Shown here one piece after another: positions 25,873 through 34,017 of a stretch of DNA of 64,000 bases. Location: assembly GCA_937898675.1 (NCBI GenBank), contig CALEJB010000058.1, forward strand, positions 1 through 64,000. The letters are read 5' to 3'. The notes under the pieces were generated by a model. The model saw only the letters and a list, made by a program, of their open reading frames with translations. It did not search any database and was not told the origin of the DNA. Position 1 is the stretch's first letter. Every line of letters begins with the position of its first letter. This stretch comes from an uncultured Prevotellaceae bacterium. Lineage in GTDB: Bacteria; Bacteroidota; Bacteroidia; Bacteroidales; Muribaculaceae. The translations under genes and the position numbers were made by a program.

Positions 25873-26318
25873 AATCAGAGCCTTTATTTCTTTATAATCT
25901 GTGTTCTCCGAACAGACTCATGATTAGTATTGTAAGTTTACCGACAGAACGAAAAGCGTGGAGAACCTACCTGTTGTTCATCTCACTTCAAGAGGCTCTC
26001 GCATTGCCCAATCCTGTAAGATGAACAACGTCAGAGCCCCACGCAAGATATGATAAGCATCCTCTACGCCTCATGCGCACACAAATACATTAATAATGTA
26101 CACGTATGCTAACATAATACATAAAGGGATGCGAAAAATCACATCCCGGGGCATCTACCGTTGCTTTCTTTGACAGGATTTGAAATTTGCGAGATTTCTT
26201 GAAGTCAAAGATAAGCGTCAAGTAAACGCCTTCCAATATGTCGTGATACCAGTATCGGCTATTGTACTTTCTTCAACCAAAGTTTCCGATTTTCTACTTT
26301 ATGCCAACAACGGTTTTT
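25873..26318 (-). promoter_or_regulatory. Long structured 5' leader of the OmpA-family gene
   Basis: If transcription starts just past the -7 element at 26324-26331, the mRNA leader is about 445 nt, with no reading frame of note. It contains a 14-bp stem (25973-25986 with 26016-26029; one G-U pair) around a 29-base loop, a short stem GGGATG/CATCCC near 26125-26147, and a 13-base palindrome ACATTATTAATGT. This suggests a structured, perhaps regulatory, leader. No known riboswitch class was recognised. Confidence 0.5.
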
Positions 26319-26323
26319 AATTG

Positions 26324-26331
26324 CAAAGGTA
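26324..26331 (-). promoter_or_regulatory. -7 element upstream of the OmpA leader
   Basis: Minus-strand TACCTTTG in the context TTGTACCTTTGCAA is an exact match to the -7 consensus. A -33 box at 20 bases is not clear. Confidence 0.55.
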
Positions 26332-26384
26332 CAACTTTTTTTGAAAAACGTGCAGAATTTTCCCGAAAACATCATAAAGTGCAT

Positions 26385-26410
26385 AAAATCGCACCCCGCC
26401 GCCGATGTTG
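26385..26410. repeat. 26-bp direct repeat, right copy
   Basis: AAAATCGCACCCCGCCGC followed by CGATGTTG, 25 of 26 bases identical to 24412-24437 and in the same orientation. It lies just upstream of the OmpA promoter. Confidence 0.85.
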
Positions 26411-26517
26411 ATGTGGTTCAGGGGATGAAAAAATGAAAAATTTTAGTTGTCTTTGTGGCGACACAATGGATACCTTGTGATAACAATAAACTAAACATAG
26501 ACATCGCACGCAATCAG

Positions 26518-26593
26518 CGAATTACACGAATGTTTATATAACTTTGAGAATTGACAAAAAATTCGCGAAATTTGTGTAAATTCGTGTAATTCG
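26518..26593. repeat. Inverted repeat, possible REP-like element
   Basis: CGAATTACACGAAT at 26518-26531 and its exact reverse complement at 26580-26593 enclose 48 AT-rich bases that contain a third related segment (AATTCGCGAAATTTGTGTAA). It ends 17 bases past the stop of the cytidylate-kinase-like gene and may act as its terminator or be a small repeated element. Confidence 0.5.
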
Positions 26594-26610
26594 TCGTTGA
26601 TAAAATGTAG

Positions 26611-27261
26611 TTACATCAGGCGCTTGTTGACAAAGTCCACGATGAACTGTGCGGTGCCATCGCTGCCCAGCAGGCTGGAGTCGATGCACAGGTCGTAGCT
26701 GGCGCCGTCGCCCCAGGTCTTGCCGGTGTAGAAGTTGTAGTACTCGGCGCGCAGTTTGTTGGCCTTGTCGCTCATCTTCTCGGCTTCCTCGGCGGTGGCG
26801 CAGTCGCCGCGCTCGACGATGCGGCGCACGCGGTCCTCGAGCGGCGCGTGCAGGAATACGCTGACGACGGGGCAGTGGTCACGCAGCACATAGTCGGCGG
26901 TGCGGCCCACGATCACGCAGGGGGCGCGGTCCACGAGGTCTTTCATCACCTGGCACTGGGCTTGGTAGATGTTGTCGTCGCTCAGCGGTGCCTCGCCGCC
27001 GACGAATGTGGAGCCGGCCATCGCCAGGTTGAGCGGCCACAGGCTGGGGAAGAACTTGGGGGTGCGCTCGTCGGCGGCCTCCAGCATGTCGTGGTGGATG
27101 CCGCTGGCCTTGGAGGCCTCTTGCAGCAGTTCCTTGTCAAAGTAGTTGATGCCCAGCAGTTGTGCCACGCGCTGGCCGACGATGCGGCCGCCGCTGCCGA
27201 ACTGGCGCCCGATGGCCACCGCGTAGTGGCGGTTGGGATGGTTGATGAGGTCGTTGTCCAT
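26611..27261 (-). CDS. Cytidylate kinase-like P-loop protein
   Basis: A 216-residue protein of the cytidylate kinase-like family. A P-loop variant IGRQFGSGGRIVGQRVAQLL lies at about 17-36, an NYFDKELLQEASKASG helix at about 39-54, and PCVIVGRTADYVLRD (about 113-127) corresponds to the Walker B region. It also keeps a LID-like Arg-rich stretch APLEDRVRRIVERG. Bacteroidetes often carry one or more of these in addition to the true Cmk; their substrate has not been established. It follows an exported protein gene by 30 bases and is probably in the same transcript. Confidence 0.85.
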   Translation of the reverse strand: MDNDLINHPNRHYAVAIGRQFGSGGRIVGQRVAQLLGINYFDKELLQEASKASGIHHDMLEAADERTPKFFPSLWPLNLAMAGSTFVGGEAPLSDDNIYQAQCQVMKDLVDRAPCVIVGRTADYVLRDHCPVVSVFLHAPLEDRVRRIVERGDCATAEEAEKMSDKANKLRAEYYNFYTGKTWGDGASYDLCIDSSLLGSDGTAQFIVDFVNKRLM

Positions 27262-27291
27262 AGTGCGTTATTGTGTTGATGCCGTTAGGGT

Positions 27292-27903
27292 CTAATCTTC
27301 GGCGTGGGCGGGGCGGTCAAAGCCGTTGTCCGTTGCCTCGTCGTTGATGCTGACCAGTTGCAGTTCCAGCCCCGCCGAGGGCGACCACCGGCCCATGACG
27401 TTGGTGGGGTAGTAGGGCGTCTTGAAGTCCACAAAGATGAACTCCTCGACATATTTCACCTTGCCCTTGCGCTTGAAGGTCTGCTCAATCAGTTGCTTGT
27501 TGTCCTTGCTCACGAGCACGACAAAGTGGTAGCGCCTGTGCTCCAGTTCGCCGTAGTAGATGCTGTTGTCGCGCATGCCCATGGTCACGATGTCGTCGCT
27601 GCGCATGGCAATCGACACCTCGCCGCCGGGCCGCTGTTCGAGCTGCAGCACAAAGGTGTTGTTCTGGTAGTCCTCGCTGGCGATGGTGTCCATCATCGCG
27701 GTGATGGCGTCCAGCAGTCCCGCGGGGGCTTTCTTGTCGGGAACGAGGCATCTGACCTCTACCTCGATGGTCTTGTCGGGCAGGCTGCTGCGCTGTGCCA
27801 TGGTGAGCTGGCGGGTGACAATCACCTCGCCCACCTTGGCGCTCATGCCGGCGGCCACCGCCGCCACGGCTGTTGCCGCTATGATAATTCGCTTGATGTT
27901 CAT
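27292..27903 (-). CDS. Exported protein of unknown function
   Basis: A 203-residue protein with a signal peptide (about 1-22, ending AAGMSA). The mature part is rich in beta strands; recognisable stretches are KTIEVEVRCLVPDKK and HFVVLVSKDNKQLIEQTF, but they match no family I can name. It lies 30 bases before the cytidylate-kinase-like gene. The element TAATTTAG, one base off TAnnTTTG, sits 27 bases upstream of the ATG and may be its promoter. Confidence 0.65.
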   Translation of the reverse strand: MNIKRIIIAATAVAAVAAGMSAKVGEVIVTRQLTMAQRSSLPDKTIEVEVRCLVPDKKAPAGLLDAITAMMDTIASEDYQNNTFVLQLEQRPGGEVSIAMRSDDIVTMGMRDNSIYYGELEHRRYHFVVLVSKDNKQLIEQTFKRKGKVKYVEEFIFVDFKTPYYPTNVMGRWSPSAGLELQLVSINDEATDNGFDRPAHAED

Positions 27904-27967
27904 CGGCTCAATGTTTTTGACCCTGCTAAATTACTCGTTTTTTTTGACTTGACGGCAAGGCGACGGT

Positions 27968-28903
27968 TTAATTTTGCAGCGTCTGCTTGATGTACTCGGG
28001 GCTGATGCCGCGCTGGGTGGCCAACTCGATGTCGCGGTTCATGTCGTCGTACTGGAAGCGCAGTTTGTTGAGTTTGGCGCGCAGCAGGTACAGGTAGCCG
28101 TCGTCGGGGTCCATCGCCAGCGCCTGCCGGATGTCGTCCTCGGCGTCGTTCAGGCGCTTGAGCACCAGGTAACAGTCGGCGCGGTTGCCCAGCAGTTGCG
28201 CGTTGGGCTGCGCCTTGATGACGACGGTGAACAGTTCGGCGGCGCGGGCATAGTTGCCGTTGCGCTTGTGCATCAGCGCCATGCCCTCGTTGTACAGCCC
28301 CGAGTTGGGGTTGATGCGGCGGATTTCGTTGAACATGTCCTCGGCGCGCTTGTTGTCGCCCTGCTGCATGGCCAGCACGCCCAGCGAGTAGCGCGCCTCG
28401 GTGTCGTAGATGTCGAGCTGGCGCACGCGCTCATAGTCGGCCTGGGCGAGCCCGATGCTGTCCATCTCGATGTACAGCGCTGCGCGGTTGAGCAGCAGGG
28501 TCACCGCCTGGGGGGTCATGTCCAGCGCCAGGGAGTAGTTCTTGACGGCGTCGGCGAGTTTGCCCTGGTAACGCTGCACTGTGGCGATGTTGCTTAGCAC
28601 CAGTGAGTTGTTGGGGTTGTCGGGGTCGGTCTGTACGGCCCGCAGCAGCCACTGCTCGGCCTCGGCCCACTGGTGGGCGTCGAGCCGCACCTGTGCCGAG
28701 TCGATGCACTGGAAGTAGGGCGTCTCGGTGTCGATGTCGGCGATGTAGGGGTCATCGGCGGTTTTGGGCTTGGGCTGCAAGCCCTGCGGCGCTTTCTTCA
28801 GGCTCTCGTCGCCGATGCTGTTGACCACCTGCCCGCTGGCGTGCAGGCCCGCGGCCGCCATCGCCACGATGATGATATGTATTACAATGTCTTTAGCATC
28901 CAT
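27968..28903 (-). CDS. Tetratricopeptide-repeat exported protein
   Basis: A 311-residue protein. A hydrophobic N-terminal segment (about 5-22) suggests export or anchoring. From about residue 55 on it is a run of TPR motifs (AHQWAEAEQWLLRAVQTDP, then SLVLSNIATVQRYQGKLADA, then LLGNRADCYLVLKRLNDAED). TPR stacks act as protein-binding scaffolds; the partner is unknown. The start MDAKDIVIH at 28903 is chosen over ATG 28924 because a -7 element lies between the two and would place transcription initiation at about this ATG. Confidence 0.82.
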   Translation of the reverse strand: MDAKDIVIHIIIVAMAAAGLHASGQVVNSIGDESLKKAPQGLQPKPKTADDPYIADIDTETPYFQCIDSAQVRLDAHQWAEAEQWLLRAVQTDPDNPNNSLVLSNIATVQRYQGKLADAVKNYSLALDMTPQAVTLLLNRAALYIEMDSIGLAQADYERVRQLDIYDTEARYSLGVLAMQQGDNKRAEDMFNEIRRINPNSGLYNEGMALMHKRNGNYARAAELFTVVIKAQPNAQLLGNRADCYLVLKRLNDAEDDIRQALAMDPDDGYLYLLRAKLNKLRFQYDDMNRDIELATQRGISPEYIKQTLQN

Positions 28904-28907
28904 GGCG

Positions 28908-28915
28908 CAAAGGTA
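28908..28915 (-). promoter_or_regulatory. -7 element giving a leaderless TPR mRNA
   Basis: Minus-strand TACCTTTG ends 4 bases before the ATG at 28903, so the transcript should start at or next to the start codon. Confidence 0.55.
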
Positions 28916-28996
28916 ATCATTCAAAGTGAAACACCCCGCACTCCGCGCGATTTTTTAGCCACACTTTCCTCATCAGGCGGCTTGTGCCGTCACACA

Positions 28997-29109
28997 CGCG
29001 CGGCATCACTGCTGCTCGTCGCCCCAGGTGCCGTTGAGCAGGTAGTCAATCAACGCCGAGATGTCGGCGGGGTCAATCGTGCCGCTGTTGTCGCAGTCGG
29101 CATTGCCCG
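28997..29109. repeat. 113-bp exact repeat, copy 1
   Basis: Identical over 113 bases to 30931-31043, same orientation. It covers the 3' end of the dockerin coding region of the first LRR gene, its stop codon and a few bases downstream. Confidence 0.9.
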
Positions 29110-30646
29110 TGTTCACGGTGCCGCCGTTGAGCAGGTGGTCTATGAGTGCGCTCAGGTCGCCGGTGTCAACGGCATCGTCGGCGTTCACATCGCCGCGCAG
29201 GTCGCTGGTGACGACGGAGTAGAAGTATTTCCAGTAGTCGGCGGCCTTGTAGGCCTCGACGGCCTCCTGGGTGGGCACATGCAGCGTGGTGTGCATGATG
29301 TCATACAGGTAGAATGTGCCGCTGGGCACTGCGGGAGGTACCGTGTCGCGCACATACAGGTCGGTGAGGCCGTAAATCCTGTACAGCGACCAGGAGCCAA
29401 ACTCGGTGATGCCGGCGGGCAGCTTGATGACCTTGGCGTTGCTCAGCCAAAAGGCGTGCGCGCCCAGGCGCGTGACGGCGGTGCAGCGGCTCAGGTCGAT
29501 GGTGGTGATGGACTGCGACGAACTGCAAAATGTGCTGTCGCCCACCTGGGTGATGAGGTAACGCTTGCCGCTCTTGCACATGTTGTCGGTGACAAAAGGC
29601 TCGGCGGCGGGCATCGTGGTTGCCGTTACTACATTGGGGTGAAAAACATACTTTGCGGTGCCGTCATAGGTCACGCCGTCCACGGTCACCGGCTCGTTGC
29701 TGATGATGCTGGCGTGGTAGCAGGCATTGCGGTCATAGCCCACGATGGTGCTCACATTGATGTCATAGGCTCCGCCGTCCACATTGGTGCCGCGCTGGTT
29801 CCAGCCTGTGGCGGCACGGTACTGGTGCACCTTGCCCGTGGGCACATACAGCTTGGCGTCGCTGGGCACGCCGTTAAAGTTCATGGCGGGCGGCACGGGC
29901 ATGTTGCAGTACAGGTGCGTGATGCTGCCGCAGTTCCCGAAGGCCTCGCTGTCAATCGAGGTTACCGAGGAGGGAATGACGACGATGGGTGCCGTGCAGT
30001 CCCAAAATGCCCTAACGCCCACGCTCTGCATGCCGTAGGGCAGCACGATTCCGGCCAACTTGGTATTGGCGAACGCCTCCATGCCGATGGAGGTGACCCA
30101 CGGCTGGAACCTGAAGGCGTACAGGCTGTTGCAGCCGTAAAAGGCATAGTCGGGGATGGCGGTGGCCTTGGTGGACCACTGCACCAGTTCAAGGCTGCTG
30201 CAGTTCATGAACACGCCGGAACCCAGCGAGGTCACCGAGGCGGGGATGGTGGCGTCGGGCAGGCTCTTGCAGTCCTTAAAGGCGTTTTCGCCCACGGTCT
30301 GCGTTTTGGGTGGGATGTAGCAATGCGTCAGGGCATCGCAGGAAACAAAGGCGCACTGGCCAATCTCGAGGATGGTCTCGGGCAAAGTCACGCTGGTCAA
30401 GTCGTGGCACCTGTCAAACGCCCAGCCTGCCACGCGGGTGCAGGTGTAAACCTTGCCGTTGTGGTTGAGGTAGGGCTGCACATGTATTTCGCCCGAGTAT
30501 TTCGAGTAGGGGTTATTGGCCACTTCGCATGTCTGTTCGCTCTCGCTGATGATGCTGTAGCACACGCCGTCGTATTCAAAGTCGTAGGCTCCGGCAGCCA
30601 GTGCCGTGAGCACGGTGAGCAGCGACAGTAATAGATGCTTGTTCAT
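29006..30646 (-). CDS. BspA-like leucine-rich-repeat surface protein with dockerin
   Basis: A 546-residue secreted protein. A signal peptide (1-20) is followed by an N-terminal strand domain (DFEYDGVCYSIISESEQTC), then LRR_5 (BspA/Treponema pallidum type) repeats of about 23 residues at about 75-300, e.g. VTLPETILEIGQCAFVSCDA, a spacer, a further LRR pair, and a C-terminal type I dockerin (about 485-545) with two DxNxDDxxDxxD-like calcium loops (DVNADDAVDTGD and DCDNSGTIDPAD). LRR_5 proteins bind host or microbial partners; the dockerin suggests docking to a cohesin. No cohesin gene is seen in the window. Confidence 0.88.
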   Translation of the reverse strand: MNKHLLLSLLTVLTALAAGAYDFEYDGVCYSIISESEQTCEVANNPYSKYSGEIHVQPYLNHNGKVYTCTRVAGWAFDRCHDLTSVTLPETILEIGQCAFVSCDALTHCYIPPKTQTVGENAFKDCKSLPDATIPASVTSLGSGVFMNCSSLELVQWSTKATAIPDYAFYGCNSLYAFRFQPWVTSIGMEAFANTKLAGIVLPYGMQSVGVRAFWDCTAPIVVIPSSVTSIDSEAFGNCGSITHLYCNMPVPPAMNFNGVPSDAKLYVPTGKVHQYRAATGWNQRGTNVDGGAYDINVSTIVGYDRNACYHASIISNEPVTVDGVTYDGTAKYVFHPNVVTATTMPAAEPFVTDNMCKSGKRYLITQVGDSTFCSSSQSITTIDLSRCTAVTRLGAHAFWLSNAKVIKLPAGITEFGSWSLYRIYGLTDLYVRDTVPPAVPSGTFYLYDIMHTTLHVPTQEAVEAYKAADYWKYFYSVVTSDLRGDVNADDAVDTGDLSALIDHLLNGGTVNTGNADCDNSGTIDPADISALIDYLLNGTWGDEQQ

Positions 30647-30939
30647 AATTTTGGATTTTGGGTTAGTGTTGCCTGTTTAGAATCTTGAAAAAAAGAAGAG
30701 CGCGGGATGTCTCATGATTTTGATGAGGCAGTCCGCTGCCATTGTGGTGTGCCGCTTGCCTGAATAATCAAGTGCACATCCATTAGACGCGAAATTCTTA
30801 ATAAAGTTTAACCAGCCTTGCCAAAAGTTGCATCAACGGCGCTCGCCCCGCGGCTTCTATGAAGCCCCAAGCGGGAAAAGTTGCTGTTTTTTTTGCCGCA
30901 CTTCGCCCATCAAGCGGCTTGTGCGGTCCGCGCGCGGCA
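30647..30939. other. Intergenic stretch between the two LRR genes
   Basis: No gene seen. A GAAAAGTTGCTGTTTTTT stretch near 30875 recurs near 33001 upstream of the next plus-strand gene, so part of this interval is related to sequence around the second LRR gene. No clear promoter for the LRR gene at 30646 was found. Confidence 0.4.
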
Positions 30940-31043
30940 TCACTGCTGCTCGTCGCCCCAGGTGCCGTTGAGCAGGTAGTCAATCAACGCCGAGATGTCG
31001 GCGGGGTCAATCGTGCCGCTGTTGTCGCAGTCGGCATTGCCCG
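30931..31043. repeat. 113-bp exact repeat, copy 2
   Basis: Identical to 28997-29109; covers the 3' end and stop codon of the second LRR-dockerin gene. Confidence 0.9.
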
Positions 31044-32850
31044 GGTTGACGTACGAACCATTTAGCATGTGGTCCACCAGTGCCGAGATGTCGGCAATGG
31101 TTACCTCGCCGTTTTCGTTTGCGTCGCCGCGCAACTTTTTGGGCATCTCAAGGATCCTGTAGAATTGGCCCCAATAGTCGGTTTGCTTGTAGGAGTCATA
31201 GGAGCCATAAGGCACATTGAGCGTTGCCTTGTTAAATGTTGAGAAAGCATCAGACGGCAACGGGATGGCTGTCGGCCTCATGCTTGTAACCGTCAACAGT
31301 TTCGGGCAAAAGTAAAACGCGGACGTTCCGATGGCGGTGACTCCCTCGCCAATGGTGACGCTCTCCAGGCCGCTGCAGCTCTTAAACGCCCCGTCGCCGA
31401 TGGCGGTGACCCCGTTGGGGATGTTGACGCTGGTCAGGCCGCTGCAGTACATGAAAGCCCCGTTGCCGATGGCGGTGACTCCCTCGCCCAGGGTCATGCT
31501 CGTCATGCCGTAGCAGTCATAGAACGCCTCGTTGCCGATGGCAGTGACCCCGTTGGGGATATTGATGCCGGGCAGGCCGCTGCAGCTATGAAACGCCTCG
31601 TCGCCGATGACGGTGACCGAGTTGGGGATATTGACGCCGGTCAGCCCGCTGCAGTACATGAATGCCCCGTTGCCGATGGCGGTGACCGCCTCGCCCAGGG
31701 TCGCGCTCGTCATGCTGTTGCAGTAGGCAAAGGCATTGTTGCCGATGACGGTGACCGAGTTGGGGATGTCGATGCTCGTCAGGCCACAAAAGGCGAACGC
31801 CCCGCTGCCGATGCTGTCCACCGAGTTGCCCAGGGCCACGCTGGCGATGTTGGTGCAGCGCCAGAACGCCTCGCTGCCGATGGCGGTGACCGAATTGGGG
31901 ATGGTGACGCTCTCCAGGCCGCTGCAATTTTGGAAAGCATTGTCGCCGATGGTGGCCACCCCTTGCCCGATGGTCACGCTCCTCAAGCCGTTGCAGTAGG
32001 CAAACGCCCCGTTGCCGATGGCAGTGACTGAGTTGGGGATGGCCACGCTGTCCAGGCCGCTGCAGTAGGCAAATGCCTTGTCGCCGATGGCGGTCACCCC
32101 CTTGCCCATGCTCACGCTCTTCAGGCCCGTGCAGTCGGCAAACGCCCAGTCGCCCACCGTCGTCACCCCGTCGGGGATGGTCACGCTGTCCAGTCCGCTG
32201 CAGCCGTTGAATGCATAGTTGCCGATATAGGTGAGTGAGTTGGGCAGTGCCACGCTTGTCAGGTTGACGCAGCCGCTCAGGGCGTTGGTGGCTATCGTTT
32301 TTGTCCCGTCTTTTAATGTGATGCTGGTCCCCTGGGGCATCGTGCCTTTATAGCCGTAAGCGACCACTCCCGCATACACCACTCCGTCCGGTTGGCCGTC
32401 CAGCCACGCTGTGCCCTCCAGCACCCCGCTGCCCATGGTCGTCACCGTGCTGGGCAGGTCCACGCTGTCCAGGCCGCTGCAATGACAGAACGCCGAGTTT
32501 TCGATGCTTGTCACGCCCTCGGCAATCGTCACGCTCTCCAGGCCCGTGCAGTAGGCAAACGCCTGCTTGCCGATGGCGGTGACCTGATAGGTCGTTCCAT
32601 CGTGGGTCACGGTGGCAGGTATGTTCACGTTGCCGGCATATTCGTTGCTGTACTCGTCATAGCTGTTGCCCTTATAAGTGACGGTCGCCTCGCTGCCGTT
32701 GATGTTGTAGTAGATGCCGTCCACCTCAATGTCGTGTGCGTCGGCTCCCGCCGTCAGCAGTACCGCCGTCAGCAGCACCGCCGCACATGTTCTTGTTCGC
32801 TTCATGCTTCGCATGTTTTTTTTACGTTTCATAGCCAAATCCATTTTCAT
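30940..32850 (-). CDS. BspA-like leucine-rich-repeat surface protein with dockerin (long)
   Basis: About 636 residues from the ATG at 32850. A long basic N-terminus leads to a hydrophobic signal segment (AAVLLTAVLLTAGADA), then a DIEVDGIYYNINGSEATV strand domain, about eighteen LRR_5 repeats of 23 residues with the pattern G-x-x-A-F-x-x-C-S-G-L-x-S-V-x-I-P-x-S-V-T-x-I, a short strand domain and a type I dockerin (about 573-635). Start choice is uncertain: ATGs at 32832, 32814 and 32805 are in frame, and the last gives the most usual signal peptide. 32850 is listed because it lies just past a -7 element. Secreted or surface adhesin-like role is inferred. Confidence 0.85.
   Translation of the reverse strand: MKMDLAMKRKKNMRSMKRTRTCAAVLLTAVLLTAGADAHDIEVDGIYYNINGSEATVTYKGNSYDEYSNEYAGNVNIPATVTHDGTTYQVTAIGKQAFAYCTGLESVTIAEGVTSIENSAFCHCSGLDSVDLPSTVTTMGSGVLEGTAWLDGQPDGVVYAGVVAYGYKGTMPQGTSITLKDGTKTIATNALSGCVNLTSVALPNSLTYIGNYAFNGCSGLDSVTIPDGVTTVGDWAFADCTGLKSVSMGKGVTAIGDKAFAYCSGLDSVAIPNSVTAIGNGAFAYCNGLRSVTIGQGVATIGDNAFQNCSGLESVTIPNSVTAIGSEAFWRCTNIASVALGNSVDSIGSGAFAFCGLTSIDIPNSVTVIGNNAFAYCNSMTSATLGEAVTAIGNGAFMYCSGLTGVNIPNSVTVIGDEAFHSCSGLPGINIPNGVTAIGNEAFYDCYGMTSMTLGEGVTAIGNGAFMYCSGLTSVNIPNGVTAIGDGAFKSCSGLESVTIGEGVTAIGTSAFYFCPKLLTVTSMRPTAIPLPSDAFSTFNKATLNVPYGSYDSYKQTDYWGQFYRILEMPKKLRGDANENGEVTIADISALVDHMLNGSYVNPGNADCDNSGTIDPADISALIDYLLNGTWGDEQQ
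31318..32585 (-). repeat. 69-bp tandem coding repeats (23-residue LRR units)
   Basis: The LRR region repeats at DNA level with a 69-base period; neighbouring units differ at few positions, for example several copies of a CCGCTGCAGTACATGAA-type segment. Such arrays vary in copy number by slippage or recombination. Confidence 0.85.
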
Positions 32851-32859
32851 AACAGACCA

Positions 32860-32867
32860 CAAAATTA
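32860..32867 (-). promoter_or_regulatory. -7 element for the long LRR gene
   Basis: Minus-strand TAATTTTG matches TAnnTTTG and ends 9 bases before the ATG at 32850, predicting a very short leader. Confidence 0.5.
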
Positions 32868-33041
32868 CGCATTTGTTGCCGATAACGCCCAACATTTTGT
32901 ACACAAAACGGCAAAAAAACAGTCTGCTACCCCCCAAAACACGCCGCGGCAGCCCAACGCACATCATCTCGCGCCGCGTCTTCCTCGATGCCCTTTGCGC
33001 GAAAAGTTGCTGTTTTTTGCCCCACTTTGCCCTTCTTTTTG

Positions 33042-33049
33042 TACCTTTG
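33042..33049 (+). promoter_or_regulatory. -7 element for the ATP-grasp gene
   Basis: TACCTTTG matches the consensus; a TTTG at 33016-33019 is 22 bases upstream. The predicted leader to ATG 33102 is about 45 nt and includes the palindrome at 33058-33076. Confidence 0.55.
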
Positions 33050-33057
33050 CCGTTTGA

Positions 33058-33076
33058 ACGGCGCATCATGCGCCGT
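33058..33076. promoter_or_regulatory. Perfect 19-base palindrome in the ATP-grasp leader
   Basis: ACGGCGCAT, a central C, and ATGCGCCGT form a perfect 9+1+9 palindrome immediately downstream of the predicted start site, 26 bases before the ATG. It could be an operator or a leader hairpin. Confidence 0.45.
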
Positions 33077-33101
33077 GGAAACTTTTATAAACATCAGTCT
33101 T

Positions 33102-33971
33102 ATGGCAGACATTACAATTGCGGGCATCATGCGCGCAGGGGCCTATTCGCCCAACCACATCGGCAATGACACGGCAATCTTTAACCTGGTTGCCGAGCAG
33201 TTGCGCAAGCGCGGCTGCCAGGTCAACGTGTATAGTGAGGAACAGTTTAACAACCAGGATATTAACGAGCCTGTCATCCTTGCCATGTGCCGCGAGCGCG
33301 CCAGCATTGCCAAGTTGCAGCAGCTCGAGGACGCCGGACGCTTGGTCATCAACTCGGGCTACGGCATTGAAAACTGCACCCGCGAGCGCATGACGCGCAT
33401 CTTGCTGGGCAACGGCATCCCTTATCCCGAGAGCCTCATCGTCAACACCAACGAGAACATCAAGCCGCAGTTGAAAAAGGCCGGCTTCACCTCTTGCTGG
33501 ATCAAGCGTGGCGACTTCCACGCCATGCACAAGGAGGACGTGTCCTATGTCCGTCACCCCGAGGAGGCGCAGGAGGTGCTGCAGGAGTACTTCTACCGCG
33601 GCATCACGCGTGCGGTAATCAATGTACACCTGAACGGCGACCTCGTCAAGTTCTACGGCGTCAAGGGCTCGCAGTTCTTCTACTGGTTCTACCCCTTTGA
33701 CGAGGGCCACAGCAAGTATGGCTGGGAGGAGGTCAACGGACACTCGCAGGGCATCGACATCGACCTCAAGGAGTTGAAGGACATCTGCGGCCGCGCTGCC
33801 GAGGAGCTGAATGTGGTCATCTATGGCGGCGACTGCATCGTCGACCCCGACGGCACCATCCGCATCATCGACTTTAACGACTGGCCCAGTTTCGCCCCCT
33901 GCCGCAACGAGAGCGCTCCCCACATCGCCAAGGCCGTGCTGGCGATGGCCAAGGCGCACATGGGGCTGTGA
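33102..33971 (+). CDS. ATP-grasp domain protein
   Basis: A 289-residue cytoplasmic protein. The N-terminal third resembles the pre-ATP-grasp fold (GIMRAGAYSPNHIGNDTAIF), and the rest an ATP-grasp domain with nucleotide-binding and metal-binding elements: a CWIKRGDFHAMHKEDV stretch (about 127-142), VIYGGDCIVDPDGTIRIIDFN with the acidic metal ligands (about 238-258) and a closing DWPSFAPC. The fold joins a carboxylate to an amine or thiol with ATP; the substrate cannot be told. It lies 46 bases before the CDP-alcohol phosphatidyltransferase gene and probably shares its transcript, which may hint at a lipid or cell-envelope role. Confidence 0.8.
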   Translation: MADITIAGIMRAGAYSPNHIGNDTAIFNLVAEQLRKRGCQVNVYSEEQFNNQDINEPVILAMCRERASIAKLQQLEDAGRLVINSGYGIENCTRERMTRILLGNGIPYPESLIVNTNENIKPQLKKAGFTSCWIKRGDFHAMHKEDVSYVRHPEEAQEVLQEYFYRGITRAVINVHLNGDLVKFYGVKGSQFFYWFYPFDEGHSKYGWEEVNGHSQGIDIDLKELKDICGRAAEELNVVIYGGDCIVDPDGTIRIIDFNDWPSFAPCRNESAPHIAKAVLAMAKAHMGL

Positions 33972-34017
33972 CTTTTTTATCCGCTACCATCAACAACAAT
34001 CTACTGTAAACGACAGC

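Noticed and set aside
25873..26318. The OmpA leader considered as tmRNA, 6S, SRP or RNase P RNA
   Set aside because: None of the conserved cores I know for these RNAs could be found, so it is left as an unassigned structured leader.
28673..30631. Plus-strand open frame opposite the first LRR gene
   Set aside because: Antisense of the LRR and TPR genes; composition-driven.
31318..32585. Regular 69-base repeats considered as a CRISPR array
   Set aside because: Repeats are coding, in frame with LRR_5 units, with no unique spacers and no cas genes.
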